From: Rhodococcus sp. (in: high G+C Gram-positive bacteria)
Lineage (GTDB): Bacteria; Actinomycetota; Actinomycetes; Mycobacteriales; Mycobacteriaceae
Reading direction: 5' to 3'
NCBI RefSeq assembly: GCF_023264675.1
Contig: NZ_JAHFVG010000018.1
Coordinates: 1-64,000 of the forward strand
DNA: 64,000 nt
Both the position numbers and the translations under genes were made by a program. Numbering within the stretch: position 1 is the stretch's first letter; every line of letters starts with the position of its first letter. The notes under the pieces were generated by a model. That model was not told where the DNA came from. It did not search any database and was given only the letters and a program-made list of their open reading frames with translations. Shown piece after piece: positions 27,213 through 36,527 of the stretch.

Positions 27213-27258
27213 ACTTCGCTCCGGCAGGCCACGGTTCACGGGCCTGCCGGAGCGAAGT
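27213..27258. terminator. 18-bp perfect hairpin downstream of ferredoxin reductase
   Basis: ACTTCGCTCCGGCAGGCC and GGCCTGCCGGAGCGAAGT form a perfect 18-bp stem with a 10-base loop. It lies in the gene-free stretch 26981-27356, 3' of the minus-strand unit that ends at 27357, and probably ends that transcript. Nothing else is seen in the gap. Confidence 0.7.
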
Positions 27259-27356
27259 GCATATGGATCCGACGCAATAAATGCCTGTTCGAAGCACTCT
27301 TTGTGGGGGAACCAGCCTCTGACGTCGAACGGTCGATCAACAGTGATTCGAAGCAT

Positions 27357-28586
27357 TCAAGCCGGGGTGAGCTGAGCGAGGCCCGAATGGCTCGAGGTCA
27401 ACTCGGTGAAATTCTCCGTCACCGATCTGCGCTGCGTCATCGAGTCACGCAACATGTTCACGACGCCGATGGGGAGCCCGAGGGCAGAGAAGCCGACCAA
27501 CACTCCGGATTCGTCGCCGAAAAGAGTCAAGCCGGTCGAACCATCGCCAGCGAGGTCGAGACGCACCGATCCACCGAGATCACCGAACGCTTTCAAGCGC
27601 AATGCTCCCTGATCACTCCAGAAGAACGGCTCCGGGGAATACTCGCTACAGCTTTCGGAGAGGCCCGACAGGGAGCAGTACAGATTCTTGGCCACCGCCA
27701 TCGCCTGACGAACGGCATTCGTCCGACTCTCGAGTCGGATCGAGCGACCGAACCCAGAATGGGTCCACCGAGCGACATCACCCGCAGCGTAGATGTTCGG
27801 GGCGGCCGCGCCGTACGAATCGCACACCACACCGTTGTCGATCACCAGCCCCTCGGAGCCGACCAACCATTCGGTGTTGGGAATGCTGCCCACCGCGACC
27901 ACACACAGATTCATGTCGACGTGTTCGCCCGAGGCCAACTCGAGCCCCGTCGAATCGATTCCCGTGACCGTTGTCGACGTCGATACGGTGATCCCGTTTC
28001 GACGATGGTGATCTGCCACGCGCTCGGCCAGACCCGGTCCGAGCATCGTCGGCATGATTTGTGGGCCGGCCTCGAGCAGATGCACCTTCCACCCCAGAGC
28101 CGCGGCGGTGGCGGCGGTCTCGAGCCCCAAAGGACCCCCACCGAGCACAGCGAGAGTCCCCCGCGGTCCGTGCAGGTCGCGTGAGAGTGCGATCCCGTCC
28201 TCGGCTGTGCGGACATACCTCACCCGCGCGTCGTGCTCGAGCCACTCGAGTCGCCGCGCGCGGACACCGGTCGTAAGAATGACGCCGTCCGCCTCGAAAG
28301 TACCGGCGTCGGTGGACACAGTCCGTGTTGCCACCTCCACCCCGTCGGCACTGACCCCGGGAAGGTGACGCAAGTTCAGACTGTCGAATGCCTCCGGCTG
28401 ACGCAGCAGGATCTCGGTGTCTTCGGAATTCGCAAGGAAGGATTTGGACAGAGGGGGCCGATCGTAGGGCAGCCCGAGTTCCTCACCCAGCAGTACGATC
28501 TCGTCGTGCCAACCCGCTCGTCGTAATCCCTCGGCCGCCATCAGGCCGGCGCACGATGCACCGACGACAACCACTCGTCCGGCCAT
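27357..28586 (-). CDS. ferredoxin reductase, FAD/NAD-dependent
   Basis: Flavoprotein of about 409 residues of the putidaredoxin/rhodocoxin reductase class, transferring electrons from NADH to a ferredoxin for a P450. The N-terminal FAD motif is GASCAG (a variant of GxGxxG), the second nucleotide motif is GGGPLG, and the FAD-closing motif is IYAAGDVA. The Cys in the first motif is unusual. It follows the two acyl-CoA dehydrogenases with almost no gap. No ferredoxin gene is adjacent; the nearest ferredoxins are at 47.8-48.4 kb with a different reductase. A GTG six bases earlier is an alternative start. Confidence 0.84.
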   Translation of the reverse strand: MAGRVVVVGASCAGLMAAEGLRRAGWHDEIVLLGEELGLPYDRPPLSKSFLANSEDTEILLRQPEAFDSLNLRHLPGVSADGVEVATRTVSTDAGTFEADGVILTTGVRARRLEWLEHDARVRYVRTAEDGIALSRDLHGPRGTLAVLGGGPLGLETAATAAALGWKVHLLEAGPQIMPTMLGPGLAERVADHHRRNGITVSTSTTVTGIDSTGLELASGEHVDMNLCVVAVGSIPNTEWLVGSEGLVIDNGVVCDSYGAAAPNIYAAGDVARWTHSGFGRSIRLESRTNAVRQAMAVAKNLYCSLSGLSESCSEYSPEPFFWSDQGALRLKAFGDLGGSVRLDLAGDGSTGLTLFGDESGVLVGFSALGLPIGVVNMLRDSMTQRRSVTENFTELTSSHSGLAQLTPA

Positions 28587-28592
28587 GATCAC

Positions 28593-29786
28593 TCACATCC
28601 CCGGCGCACGGCCGTCAGAGGAAACCGCTACCCGAAGCACGCCACGCTCGAGTGAGTTCGCCGGATCGGTGAGAAGACTCTGCAGACGCCCGCGATGCCA
28701 ATCGACCGACCCGTGCAGTCCCTGGACTGCGACCGCACGCCGGGTGAGTTCGGCCAGCGGATAGTCGTCGTAGAAGCCGATGCCGCCGTGCACCCGGTGG
28801 GCGTAACGCATCACCTCGATGATCCCTTCACCGGCCTTGACCTTGGCCATCGACGCGGCCGATGCACGTTCGACCACGTCGCGCCCGGTATCCAAGGCGT
28901 CACGAGTGAGCACTCGCATTTGGTTGATCCGCAAATAGGCGTTGGCACAGTGGTGCTGAACCGCCTGGAGCGCTTCCAACGGCCTGTCGAACACGATGCG
29001 CTCGCGTGCATACGTCAGTGTCAACGCCAAGGCTTCCGAACCGATCGCTACGAGAGCAACAGCGTCCAAGGCAACGGCCAGGTCCAGCGTCGACTCGAGC
29101 CCGGTCGACACAGCAGTCCCGACGCCGATGAAGCCGGAATCCGGAACGCTCACATTGTCCAACACGACGTCGTACAGCGGCAGCCCGGCAGAATCCCGAG
29201 CGATGATGCTCAGGCCTTCGGTACCGGCACCGACGAAGACCAGCGCACAACTGCCGTCGTTGTCACTTGCACTCACGAGGAAGCCGTCGGCGGCCTCCGC
29301 GTAGGGCACCAGGGTCTTGCGGCCTGTCAAACGCCAGCCCGAAGTCTCGCGTTCGATTCGGGTAGCCGGAACGATCGGGAACGGCTCGTCTGCCCTCTCG
29401 GCTACCGCGACCTGGAGTCGCATGTCCCCATCGGCGATCGCCGTCTGGAGCACATCGGCTCGTTCGGAGGGGAGCGAATTCAGCAGTGAGACAGCCTCGA
29501 AGGCCGTTGGAAGGTATGCATGCGAAGAGCCCGCTACACCGAGGGGATCGACGATTTCGGCCATGGCTGCGCCGTCGAGACCCAATCCACCGAACTTCTC
29601 GTCCACGTAGGCGGAGTGCCACCCGAGCTTGACGACCTCCTTCCAGAAGTCGCTGCCATAGGCGGTTTCCTCGAACTGGTGCAGCGTGCTGGATGCATCG
29701 CGTACTACGTCACCGAACTCTGCCCACGTCTCGTCGCCGGACCAACCGTCTTCGAGGTCCGACCACGGCCTTCTTACGGCACTCAT
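28593..29786 (-). CDS. acyl-CoA dehydrogenase, subunit of a likely heteromer (1)
   Basis: Flavoenzyme-fold protein of 397 residues oxidising acyl-CoA thioesters at the alpha-beta bond. It has the N-terminal helical domain, the middle beta domain (LTGRKTLVPYAEAADGFLVSA) and the C-terminal helical domain with AHRVHGGIGFYDDYPLAELTRR. It starts four bases inside the end of a second acyl-CoA dehydrogenase gene. Overlapping unequal pairs like this form alpha2beta2 enzymes in actinobacterial steroid catabolism (FadE28-FadE29 class), where each partner contributes part of the active site. The middle-domain FAD contacts look weaker here than in single-subunit relatives. Substrate is inferred to be a bulky CoA ester. 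Confidence 0.85.
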   Translation of the reverse strand: MSAVRRPWSDLEDGWSGDETWAEFGDVVRDASSTLHQFEETAYGSDFWKEVVKLGWHSAYVDEKFGGLGLDGAAMAEIVDPLGVAGSSHAYLPTAFEAVSLLNSLPSERADVLQTAIADGDMRLQVAVAERADEPFPIVPATRIERETSGWRLTGRKTLVPYAEAADGFLVSASDNDGSCALVFVGAGTEGLSIIARDSAGLPLYDVVLDNVSVPDSGFIGVGTAVSTGLESTLDLAVALDAVALVAIGSEALALTLTYARERIVFDRPLEALQAVQHHCANAYLRINQMRVLTRDALDTGRDVVERASAASMAKVKAGEGIIEVMRYAHRVHGGIGFYDDYPLAELTRRAVAVQGLHGSVDWHRGRLQSLLTDPANSLERGVLRVAVSSDGRAPGM

Positions 29787-30961
29787 TTTGCGCCCTTCCC
29801 CATTTTCAGGACCCGCCGAGCAATGACCTGGCGAGTTATGTCGAATCCACCTGCTGCGAACTCCATCATCAGGTCCCCGATGAATCCCTTGGCGAACCGT
29901 CCGTCGGCGACGGATCCGTCGCCGCTGCGCACCGCCGAAGCGACACCGAGTGCCGGGAGAGATGTGGCCTCGATGGTGCGGACCGCCTCACGCTTCATCA
30001 ACTGCGCAACGGTCGCACCGTCGCCCGGGTCTTCGTCGATCGTCCCAGCCCTGGCCACCACGCTGTCGCAGTACAGGCTTGCGGCCCGTGCTTCGATGGC
30101 TGCCGTGACGAGTCGGTCCGCACCGATCGGATTCGGCGTATCCATCACGTGGCTGCGGAAATGTTCGACCAACGTATCGGCCTGGCCGGAAGCCGCGATC
30201 ACCAAACGCTCGTAGTTGATTGCAGCCATGAGAACCGGCCAGCCGACGCCCTCCCCACCGACAAGCATTTGCTTCTCCACGTAGACGTTCGAGAGAGAGA
30301 CCGCGTGATGGCCCTCTCCCGTCATCATGCGGTGTTCGTGAATCTCGACGCCTTCGGCATCCATGGGAATGAGCAGAAGCGAAATGTTGTCGTGCTTGCG
30401 CTCGCCACGAGGCTTTGTACGGACTGCGAACAGCCCATAATCCGCAGTCCCCGCAAAGGTCGAAAAGTACTTCATTCCGTTCACTCGGTATCCCCCGTCG
30501 ACCGTTTCCGCCACGGTCGACAGGTTGGCCAGGTCGGACCCCGCCTCCGGCTCGCTGTAGCCGACGAAAACCGACAGGCCTTCGTGCAGAAGTTTCGGAA
30601 GGAAGGTTTCCTTCTGCCATTCGGTGCCGTACCTCAACAAGGTGAAGGGCACGTAGCACACGGACGGTTCCAAGAACGGCGCTTCGTAATACTCCACTGC
30701 ATCGAACAGGATGGCGTCGTACACCACACCCACACCACGCCCGCCGTACTCGACCGGCCAGGCTTGTCCGATAAACCCTTCGCTTGCGAGGATTTTCGCG
30801 AATTCGCGTCGGTACTCCGCTGACCACGCACCGCCGTATTCGGTGGGATCGTAGTGCGCCGCACGAACTTCCGGAGTCAACAGGCCCTCGAGAAAGGCGG
30901 AAAGCGAACGGCGAAACTCGGACGGATCCAGAATCTTCGCCTCCGGCATTGTGTCTGACAT
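29783..30961 (-). CDS. acyl-CoA dehydrogenase, subunit of a likely heteromer (2)
   Basis: Acyl-CoA dehydrogenase of about 392 residues. The middle domain shows the conserved FVGYSEPEAGSDLANLST FAD/substrate block followed by GYRVNGMKYFSTFAG, and a C-terminal block AAGGFDITRQVIARRVL. The start has GGTGAGGG before the ATG. Its stop overlaps the next dehydrogenase gene by four bases. The first partner keeps the better FAD-binding middle domain, the second has the GGIGF region, so the two may share one set of active sites. It follows an SDR on the same transcript. Confidence 0.86.
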   Translation of the reverse strand: MSDTMPEAKILDPSEFRRSLSAFLEGLLTPEVRAAHYDPTEYGGAWSAEYRREFAKILASEGFIGQAWPVEYGGRGVGVVYDAILFDAVEYYEAPFLEPSVCYVPFTLLRYGTEWQKETFLPKLLHEGLSVFVGYSEPEAGSDLANLSTVAETVDGGYRVNGMKYFSTFAGTADYGLFAVRTKPRGERKHDNISLLLIPMDAEGVEIHEHRMMTGEGHHAVSLSNVYVEKQMLVGGEGVGWPVLMAAINYERLVIAASGQADTLVEHFRSHVMDTPNPIGADRLVTAAIEARAASLYCDSVVARAGTIDEDPGDGATVAQLMKREAVRTIEATSLPALGVASAVRSGDGSVADGRFAKGFIGDLMMEFAAGGFDITRQVIARRVLKMGKGAK

Positions 30962-31008
30962 ATCCCTCACCTTGTTCGACAAGTGTTTCTGTTCTGCGTT
31001 ACCGGTGA

Positions 31009-32010
31009 CTAGGACTCGTAACGGTGTTCGTGACCGGTCAGTTCGGCCTTCCAGGCACCTTCGTTACCGGAGTTGCGCAGAAATGCCTTGTGCTCGCGCT
31101 CGACGTCGTCGGTGGTCCAGATCGGAAGCTTCACACCTTCCGTCTCAGCGACGAACGTTTCCTTCAACAGGTACTCGGCATCTTCCCCGAAGTTCGTCGG
31201 ACCGAATACCAAGAGCCGGCCGTTCAGGTCCTCCGACGCGTCGGAAGCCAGGAACACGACCAAGGGAGCCATCTTGTCCGGGCCGAATCGCTTCGTCGTG
31301 TCCTCGTCGCCGGAAGCGAAGCCTGCCTTGACGAAGGTGTCCTTCGCCTGGCGCGTGAGCGCAGAGGGGCAGAAGGCGTTGGCGCGAATTCCGTACTTCC
31401 TACCGGCTGCGGCCGTCGCGAGAGTCCAGGAAACGACACCGTATTTGGCGGTGGTGTACGCCGCGAGACCTTCCGTCGCGGGAAAGCCGCCGAACCCGGT
31501 GAGGACGTTGATGATCGAGCCGCCGTGCCCGTTGCGCTTCATTACCTCGAAGGCAGCCTGGGTCACGCCTGCGGCGCCCTTGACGTGCACCGCGAAGTCG
31601 GCGTCGAGGCGGTGGTCGTCGACGTCCTCGACATCTGCCGCATGGAAGGTACCCGCATTGTTGACCACGACGTGAACGTCGCCGAATGCCTCGACCGCAG
31701 CCTGTACCACTCGGCCGCCGTTTTCCACCGAGGAAACGTCGTAGTCGTTCGCGACAGCGATGCCGCCCGCAGCGGTGATTTCCTCCACGACCAGCTGCGC
31801 AACCGAGATATCCGGGGGCGAGTCGACCAAGCCACCGCCGCCTGCAGGCTTGCCGCCGAGTCCCTCACCGGTGTCGCCTCCGAGGAGCTCGCGGCCCACA
31901 TCGTTCACCAGCACCTTGGCGCCTTCGGCAGCCATGGCGAGAGCGTACTCGCGACCGAGACCCCTTCCGGCCCCCGTGATCACTACGACCTTCCCCTGCA
32001 ACCGGCTCAT
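31009..32010 (-). CDS. SDR, multifunctional-enzyme-type 3-hydroxyacyl-CoA dehydrogenase
   Basis: Short-chain dehydrogenase of 333 residues, longer than classical SDRs because of an N-terminal insert (GGDTGEGLGGKPAGGGGLVD region) and a C-terminal extension. This is the layout of the dehydrogenase domain of peroxisomal multifunctional enzyme 2 and its bacterial relatives. Motifs are TGAGRGLG near residue 12, NNAG, and YTTAK for the catalytic Tyr/Lys. AGGAGAAG precedes the ATG. It begins a unit with the two acyl-CoA dehydrogenases and ferredoxin reductase, and has the shared two-box element about 120 bp upstream. Likely oxidises a 3-hydroxyacyl-CoA. Confidence 0.86.
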   Translation of the reverse strand: MSRLQGKVVVITGAGRGLGREYALAMAAEGAKVLVNDVGRELLGGDTGEGLGGKPAGGGGLVDSPPDISVAQLVVEEITAAGGIAVANDYDVSSVENGGRVVQAAVEAFGDVHVVVNNAGTFHAADVEDVDDHRLDADFAVHVKGAAGVTQAAFEVMKRNGHGGSIINVLTGFGGFPATEGLAAYTTAKYGVVSWTLATAAAGRKYGIRANAFCPSALTRQAKDTFVKAGFASGDEDTTKRFGPDKMAPLVVFLASDASEDLNGRLLVFGPTNFGEDAEYLLKETFVAETEGVKLPIWTTDDVEREHKAFLRNSGNEGAWKAELTGHEHRYES

Positions 32011-32128
32011 AGCTTCTCCTGTCCTCGTAAGCGCTCGTCACTCGAGACAAAGTGATCGATGACGTCGCTTCATGATGTTCTCGTGGTTCCTACGCCGCCA
32101 TCATCACCACTACGGCATGCTCGGCGGA

Positions 32129-32174
32129 ACTGGACATCTCATCAAACCTGTGGCGGCGGTTGGATCTTCGACAG
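32129..32174. promoter_or_regulatory. shared two-box upstream element, site B
   Basis: Box 1 ACTGGACA and box 2 TTGGATCTTCGACAG with a 23-base spacer; the first part of the spacer (TCTCATCAAACCT) also matches site A. Located about 120 bp upstream of the SDR-dehydrogenase unit. Confidence 0.65.
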
Positions 32175-32212
32175 AACACTGACGCCTCCGTAGCCGTCCA
32201 GGGTGCAGCACT

Positions 32213-33379
32213 TCAGCGGAAGGCGGAGATGTCGTGCCCACCGAGTCCCCATTCCTGCAGAACGTCCGCCGAATGCTCACCGAGATCCGGCACGGCCGGA
32301 ATCGTGTGTGAAGAAATAGCTTCGGGGTCTGATCCCTGCTGCCAGGGCGGCGACATGACCTTCACCGGATTGCCACCGGCCTCGCTGTCGACCATCAGAT
32401 CGAGTGCCTGCGCGTGGTCGCTGTTCATCGCCTCCTCCAGCGTGAGAATCGGGGAGAACGGCACGTCTCGTTCCACGAAAAGCTCCGACCACGCGTCCAG
32501 GTCACGCAGACGGATCCGGCTCGCGATAGCCTCGCGTTCGTCCTCGAAACCCCACTCCATACCCGCGGACCAGTCGCCACGCTGTCTGAATTCATCGGGC
32601 ATATCGGCAACTTCGCAGAACGCATCCCAGAACTTCTTCTCGACGGGACAGAGGAGCATCGCTCGACCGTCGGCGGTCTCGTACACCGCGTAGCGACTAC
32701 CCATGTCGCGGTACTCATGCCAATTCCGGTGCTCGTTGGCGAGCATGTTCGCATCTCGCCACGACCACCACATTGCCGAATGCCACAGCGATGAGTGGAC
32801 GAATTCTCCTGGCCCGTCCGAACCGCGCCGGACGAGCGCCGCGAGTACCCCCATAGCAGCGAAGACTCCGGCGAGCATGGTTCCCGCGGTACGCATCCCG
32901 GTCGGCGTGACGAGTACGCCGTCCTCCGACACCGGGTGAACACGGCCTGCTCGTGCGTCGACATTCTGACCGTGGGCCGGCTCGTTCGCCCAGGGGCCGG
33001 AGAGTCCGTAGCCCGTGATGTGGCAATAGACCGCCCGTGGATTGATGGCCTTGATCGTCGCGAAGTCGATCCCACGCTTCGCAAGATCGGGCTGTCTTCC
33101 GCCGACGATCACGGCATCCGCCCACTGCACCGCCGATCGCACCAGCGTCGGCCACAACTCGGATCGATTGCTGGCCGTAATACTGCGCACTCCGCCGCTC
33201 AGCCCGACGTGGACGTTGCCCACACCGGCAATAAAGGGTCCGGCTCCCCGGTTGCCATCGCCGAACTTAGGGTGCTCGACGCGAATGACCTCCGCTCCGG
33301 CGTTACGAAGTAGATGTGCGGCCATGGGCCCTGACATGTGTGTGGAGAAGTCCACGACTTTGAACGGCACGTCCGACAT
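32213..33379 (-). CDS. family III CoA-transferase (CaiB/BaiF)
   Basis: CoA-transferase of about 388 residues that moves CoA between acyl groups without free intermediates, activating a carboxylic acid. The N-terminus FKVVDFSTHMSGPMAAHLLRNAG followed by AEVIRVEHPKFGD is the family signature. Class III enzymes usually use a catalytic Asp placed about 150-170 residues in; I cannot pin it here, and the central region (QNVDARAGRVHPVSEDG) lacks the normal GLxxxTG motif. The ATG has CGAGGAGC in front. A second copy of the family lies four genes away, so the two may act on different acids or form a pair. Confidence 0.82.
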   Translation of the reverse strand: MSDVPFKVVDFSTHMSGPMAAHLLRNAGAEVIRVEHPKFGDGNRGAGPFIAGVGNVHVGLSGGVRSITASNRSELWPTLVRSAVQWADAVIVGGRQPDLAKRGIDFATIKAINPRAVYCHITGYGLSGPWANEPAHGQNVDARAGRVHPVSEDGVLVTPTGMRTAGTMLAGVFAAMGVLAALVRRGSDGPGEFVHSSLWHSAMWWSWRDANMLANEHRNWHEYRDMGSRYAVYETADGRAMLLCPVEKKFWDAFCEVADMPDEFRQRGDWSAGMEWGFEDEREAIASRIRLRDLDAWSELFVERDVPFSPILTLEEAMNSDHAQALDLMVDSEAGGNPVKVMSPPWQQGSDPEAISSHTIPAVPDLGEHSADVLQEWGLGGHDISAFR

Positions 33380-33427
33380 GGCGGTGCTCCTCGGGTTCGG
33401 TTTTGCCCGAGGTTGCCTCGGACAGAC

Positions 33428-33462
33428 AAAGCGGCCACCGCGGAGTTCACGGTGACCGCTTT
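33428..33462. terminator. hairpin between cyclase and CoA-transferase genes
   Basis: AAAGCGGCCACCG pairs with CGGTGACCGCTTT with one mismatch (12 of 13), 9-base loop. On the minus strand it follows the cyclase gene by about 20 bases and ends in a TTTGTCTG stretch, so it may reduce read-through into the CoA-transferase gene. Confidence 0.6.
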
Positions 33463-33482
33463 CGATCATGGGTATCGCCTGC

Positions 33483-34436
33483 TCAGCGGCCCATCGGGAT
33501 GGCCATTGGGCGTACGGGCGCGCCCGATGCCCCGCGGATCTTCATGCAGGCGCCGATGTAGGCGAACTCGTAGACTCCATCGGCAGCCAACTCTTCGAGG
33601 TCCATGCACTCGATGATGGGAACGCCTGCCTCCATGAGGAGGTAGTAGTGAACCGGGAGGTTCATGAACCCGGGCAGTGTGTCGTGCGGCAAACGCTGCT
33701 CGAGGCCGAGGTTGTCCGCACCGATCGTGACCACACCCTGCTCGGCGAGCGCCTTGGCGCCGTCGAGGGTCAGGCCCGGATCCGGCATGTCCAGGTACGC
33801 ACGGTCCGGCCACAGCTGCATGCGACCGGTCCGAATGGCGACGACGTCGCCGAAGCGAATCTCGACGTTCTGACGTTTGAGCGCGTCCTCGATCTCCTTG
33901 CGGCCGATGCCGTACGAGTCTGGAAGCGTATCCGCGCCCTGCGTGGCCGGAATGTCGAGAAGCACACCGCGAGCGATCGTCGGCGGATGCTTGTCGGCTC
34001 CCGCAACGTTCCAGGTGCGACGAAGGTTCTCGTCGACGCTGAACTCGTTCCAGATCTTGTTCTCGTACGAGTAGTGGTTGAGCGTGTCCACGTGCGTACC
34101 CGTGTGGGTGTAGAACGAGACGGTATCGCCGGAGTAGCTGATGTCCTTACCGTCGAACATCTCGTCCCGCGGCGTGTGGCTCATCGAGAACTGGAAGCTC
34201 ATATCGCCGTTGGTGTCGTACGAGGGCATACCCGGGAAGAAGTCCGTGCTGAGGTCGTACACCTTGCGCGGGTCGACGTTCGCCAGCGCCGAACGCATCG
34301 AATCGGCGTCGATGAGGTTCAACATACCGATCTGATCGTCACTGCCGAAAGGACTTTTCGTGACCTGCCTGGCTACCGCTGTCCGCGCCGCGATCAGTTT
34401 CGCCTGATCTTCGGTGACTGTATGGAATCCGCACAT
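33483..34436 (-). CDS. cyclase-family metal hydrolase (kynurenine formamidase-like)
   Basis: Hydrolase of 317 residues in the cyclase family (PF04199-type). The metal-binding signature HTGTHVD-x3-H is at 111-121. Family members hydrolyse N-formylkynurenine, isatin or similar amides and lactones. A long N-terminal part before the signature (about 100 residues) is usual for the larger subgroup. AGGAGAAAA precedes the ATG. Its neighbours are a cysteine hydrolase of the isochorismatase family and CoA-transferases, so it may open a lactam, lactone or imide ring formed in the pathway. The reaction cannot be assigned. Confidence 0.83.
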   Translation of the reverse strand: MCGFHTVTEDQAKLIAARTAVARQVTKSPFGSDDQIGMLNLIDADSMRSALANVDPRKVYDLSTDFFPGMPSYDTNGDMSFQFSMSHTPRDEMFDGKDISYSGDTVSFYTHTGTHVDTLNHYSYENKIWNEFSVDENLRRTWNVAGADKHPPTIARGVLLDIPATQGADTLPDSYGIGRKEIEDALKRQNVEIRFGDVVAIRTGRMQLWPDRAYLDMPDPGLTLDGAKALAEQGVVTIGADNLGLEQRLPHDTLPGFMNLPVHYYLLMEAGVPIIECMDLEELAADGVYEFAYIGACMKIRGASGAPVRPMAIPMGR

Positions 34437-34569
34437 AATTTTCTCCTACTGCTTTTCAGGTGGGCGCGGTGCAACGCTGAACCGCGCGATGTTCGCTTTT
34501 CCCTGCCGAATCCGACGTACGTGAGGCGGTCGGCCTGAGCCGGTCCGAACCCTGCTGCTCGGCTTCGGG

Positions 34570-35241
34570 TCAGATCGCTTCGGCAGAACCTTCACTGGAA
34601 TCCCACACCGAGATGAACTCGTCGGCCGGGGCCGTGGTGAAGAAGGTGTCGAACACGCGGAGCGCAGATGTGTGCATCTCGGGGCGTGTCGAGGCGACGC
34701 AGTCACTGACCAACTGCGTGAAGTAGTCGTGGTACGCGGCACTGCGCGCCGTGGACTCCACGCACGCATCCGTCGCGCAGCCGATAACCACGACCGACTC
34801 GATTGCGTTGGCGCGCAAGATGAGATCCAACGGCGTGTGATCGAACCCGCTGGAGCGGTACTTGACCACCACCGGTTCCTCGTCCAACGGCTGGAGGGGC
34901 TCCATGAACTCCTGGCCCCAGCTGTTCTTCAAGGTGTACGTCGGAGCGTTGAGCTCGAACGCGGTGCCCTTGAACGCAAGCCACGCGGGAGAATCCGAAC
35001 GCCCGCCGGGAAGGGCCTCGTTCTTGGTCCACACCACGAGAACACCTGCGCGACGTGCGGATTCGACCAATCGTTCGATCGCGGGGACGATCGACTGGAC
35101 CTGTGACACGTCCTGGCCCATCTTGCCCAGGTACCCGTCGGAGTGCCCGAAATCGTTCTGCATGTCGACGATGACGAGGGCGGTACGCTCCGGCTTCATC
35201 TGGTTGGCGACGCTACGGTCGTTGTAAAAGGTCTTGGTCAT
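34570..35241 (-). CDS. isochorismatase-family cysteine hydrolase
   Basis: Hydrolase of about 223 residues. The catalytic triad of the family is complete: Asp26 in ALVIVDMQNDF, Lys127 in VVKYRSSGF, and Cys160 in GCATDACVESTAR with the preceding cis-peptide turn. This subgroup cleaves amides such as N-carbamoyl-sarcosine, ureidoacrylate, maleamate or nicotinamide. The ATG with GGAAGG in front is preferred over a long upstream extension. It sits between a family III CoA-transferase and a cyclase-family hydrolase, which fits removal of ammonia or a carbamoyl group after ring opening. Exact substrate unknown. Confidence 0.85.
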   Translation of the reverse strand: MTKTFYNDRSVANQMKPERTALVIVDMQNDFGHSDGYLGKMGQDVSQVQSIVPAIERLVESARRAGVLVVWTKNEALPGGRSDSPAWLAFKGTAFELNAPTYTLKNSWGQEFMEPLQPLDEEPVVVKYRSSGFDHTPLDLILRANAIESVVVIGCATDACVESTARSAAYHDYFTQLVSDCVASTRPEMHTSALRVFDTFFTTAPADEFISVWDSSEGSAEAI

Positions 35242-35293
35242 TGTTGGTACCTTCCTGAAATTTCGCTCGACGCTCTCCGAAAATGTGGACCGA

Positions 35294-36448
35294 CTAGGGA
35301 CGAGACCGAAGCGGTCCCAGGACTTCCTCCGTATGCTGACCGAGCGTCGCAACCCGGTAGCTCGTACCTGATTCCGGTCGTTCGATGGGGAGACCGGGAA
35401 GGCCCCAACCAGTGCCCTCCGCTTCCCTCCACCAGTCGAGCGCCTCGAGTTGCTCGTCGTCCGCAAACTCGTTGATAGTTCTGATCGGCGACACCGGAAC
35501 CCCCGCCTTCTCGAGCGTCCCGACAACGCTGTCGATCTCGAGAGACGCTGTGGACTTCTCGATCTCCGAGACCAGCTCGTGCCTGTTCGCGACCCGATCG
35601 CGGTTGGTGGCGAACCGCGGGTCCTCGATCAGCTCCGAGCGATCGAGCGCGTGGCAGAGCTTCTCGTACAACTTCTGGCTCGCTGCAGCGACCATGAATT
35701 TACCGTCCGCTGCCTGGATTGCCTCGTACGGCGCCGTATTGTGCTGCGCGGTACCGGTTCTCGTCGGAGTGGCACCGGCGAGCCGTGCACCGGCCAGATG
35801 ATGGATAAGGAAAGCAGCAGCAGTTTCGACCAGCGACAGTTTGATGTGGACGGGACCCGTTCGCGTGGACGCGTCACCGTGCAGTGCGGCCAGTATGCGC
35901 ATCGCGCCCCACATGCCTGCGCCGTAATCGAGCACCCCGGTACCGATTCTCGACGGCGGCCTGCCCGGCTCGCCGGTGACGTCCATCAGTCCGGTGTAGG
36001 CCTGCATCATCGCGTCGTAACCGGGTGCCTGCGCACGCTCCCCCACATCGCCGTACGCGCTGATGCTGCAGTAGACGATCCGGGGATTGAGCTCGGCTGC
36101 CCGCTCGAATCCCAGCCCGAGTGCGTCGACGGCACCCGGGCGCAGGTTCTCGACGAATACATCGGACGAGGCGACCAGTGCCTCGATGTCGGCGCGCTCC
36201 GACTCCGCTTTGAGATCGATGGCGACACTGCGCTTACCGCGGTTGAGGCTTGCGTAAGCCGCTGCGGTCTCGTCGTCGATGAACGGCGGCATGTGCCGCG
36301 TCTCGTCGCCCCGGATCGGGTCTTCGACCTTGATGACGTCGGCACCCATGTCGGCCAAGATAAGGGTCGCAAAGGGCCCAGCCATGTTCTTCGTGAGGTC
36401 GAAGACCCGAATTCCTGACAGCGGGCCAGGCGATGACGAAGTGCTCAT
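35294..36448 (-). CDS. family III CoA-transferase (CaiB/BaiF)
   Basis: CoA-transferase of about 384 residues. The N-terminal GIRVFDLTKNMAGPFATLIL followed by ADMGADVIKVEDPIRGDETR, and FVENLRPGAVDALGL further on, are strong family marks. A DVTGEPGRPP turn near residue 190 and a Gly-rich GTGVLDYGAGM stretch follow, as in formyl-CoA and succinyl-CoA-dependent transferases. AGGAGAG precedes the ATG, replacing an unsupported 44-residue upstream extension. Compared with the other copy at 32.2 kb it is much closer to canonical, so it is the better candidate for the main substrate-activating step. Confidence 0.85.
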   Translation of the reverse strand: MSTSSSPGPLSGIRVFDLTKNMAGPFATLILADMGADVIKVEDPIRGDETRHMPPFIDDETAAAYASLNRGKRSVAIDLKAESERADIEALVASSDVFVENLRPGAVDALGLGFERAAELNPRIVYCSISAYGDVGERAQAPGYDAMMQAYTGLMDVTGEPGRPPSRIGTGVLDYGAGMWGAMRILAALHGDASTRTGPVHIKLSLVETAAAFLIHHLAGARLAGATPTRTGTAQHNTAPYEAIQAADGKFMVAAASQKLYEKLCHALDRSELIEDPRFATNRDRVANRHELVSEIEKSTASLEIDSVVGTLEKAGVPVSPIRTINEFADDEQLEALDWWREAEGTGWGLPGLPIERPESGTSYRVATLGQHTEEVLGPLRSRP

Positions 36449-36527
36449 CAGTGCTCTCTCCTGTAATAGTGTGGGCTGGACCCACAAGGTGTTTCCAGTG
36501 ATCTGTTGTGGATGCGGGTCGGCTCGC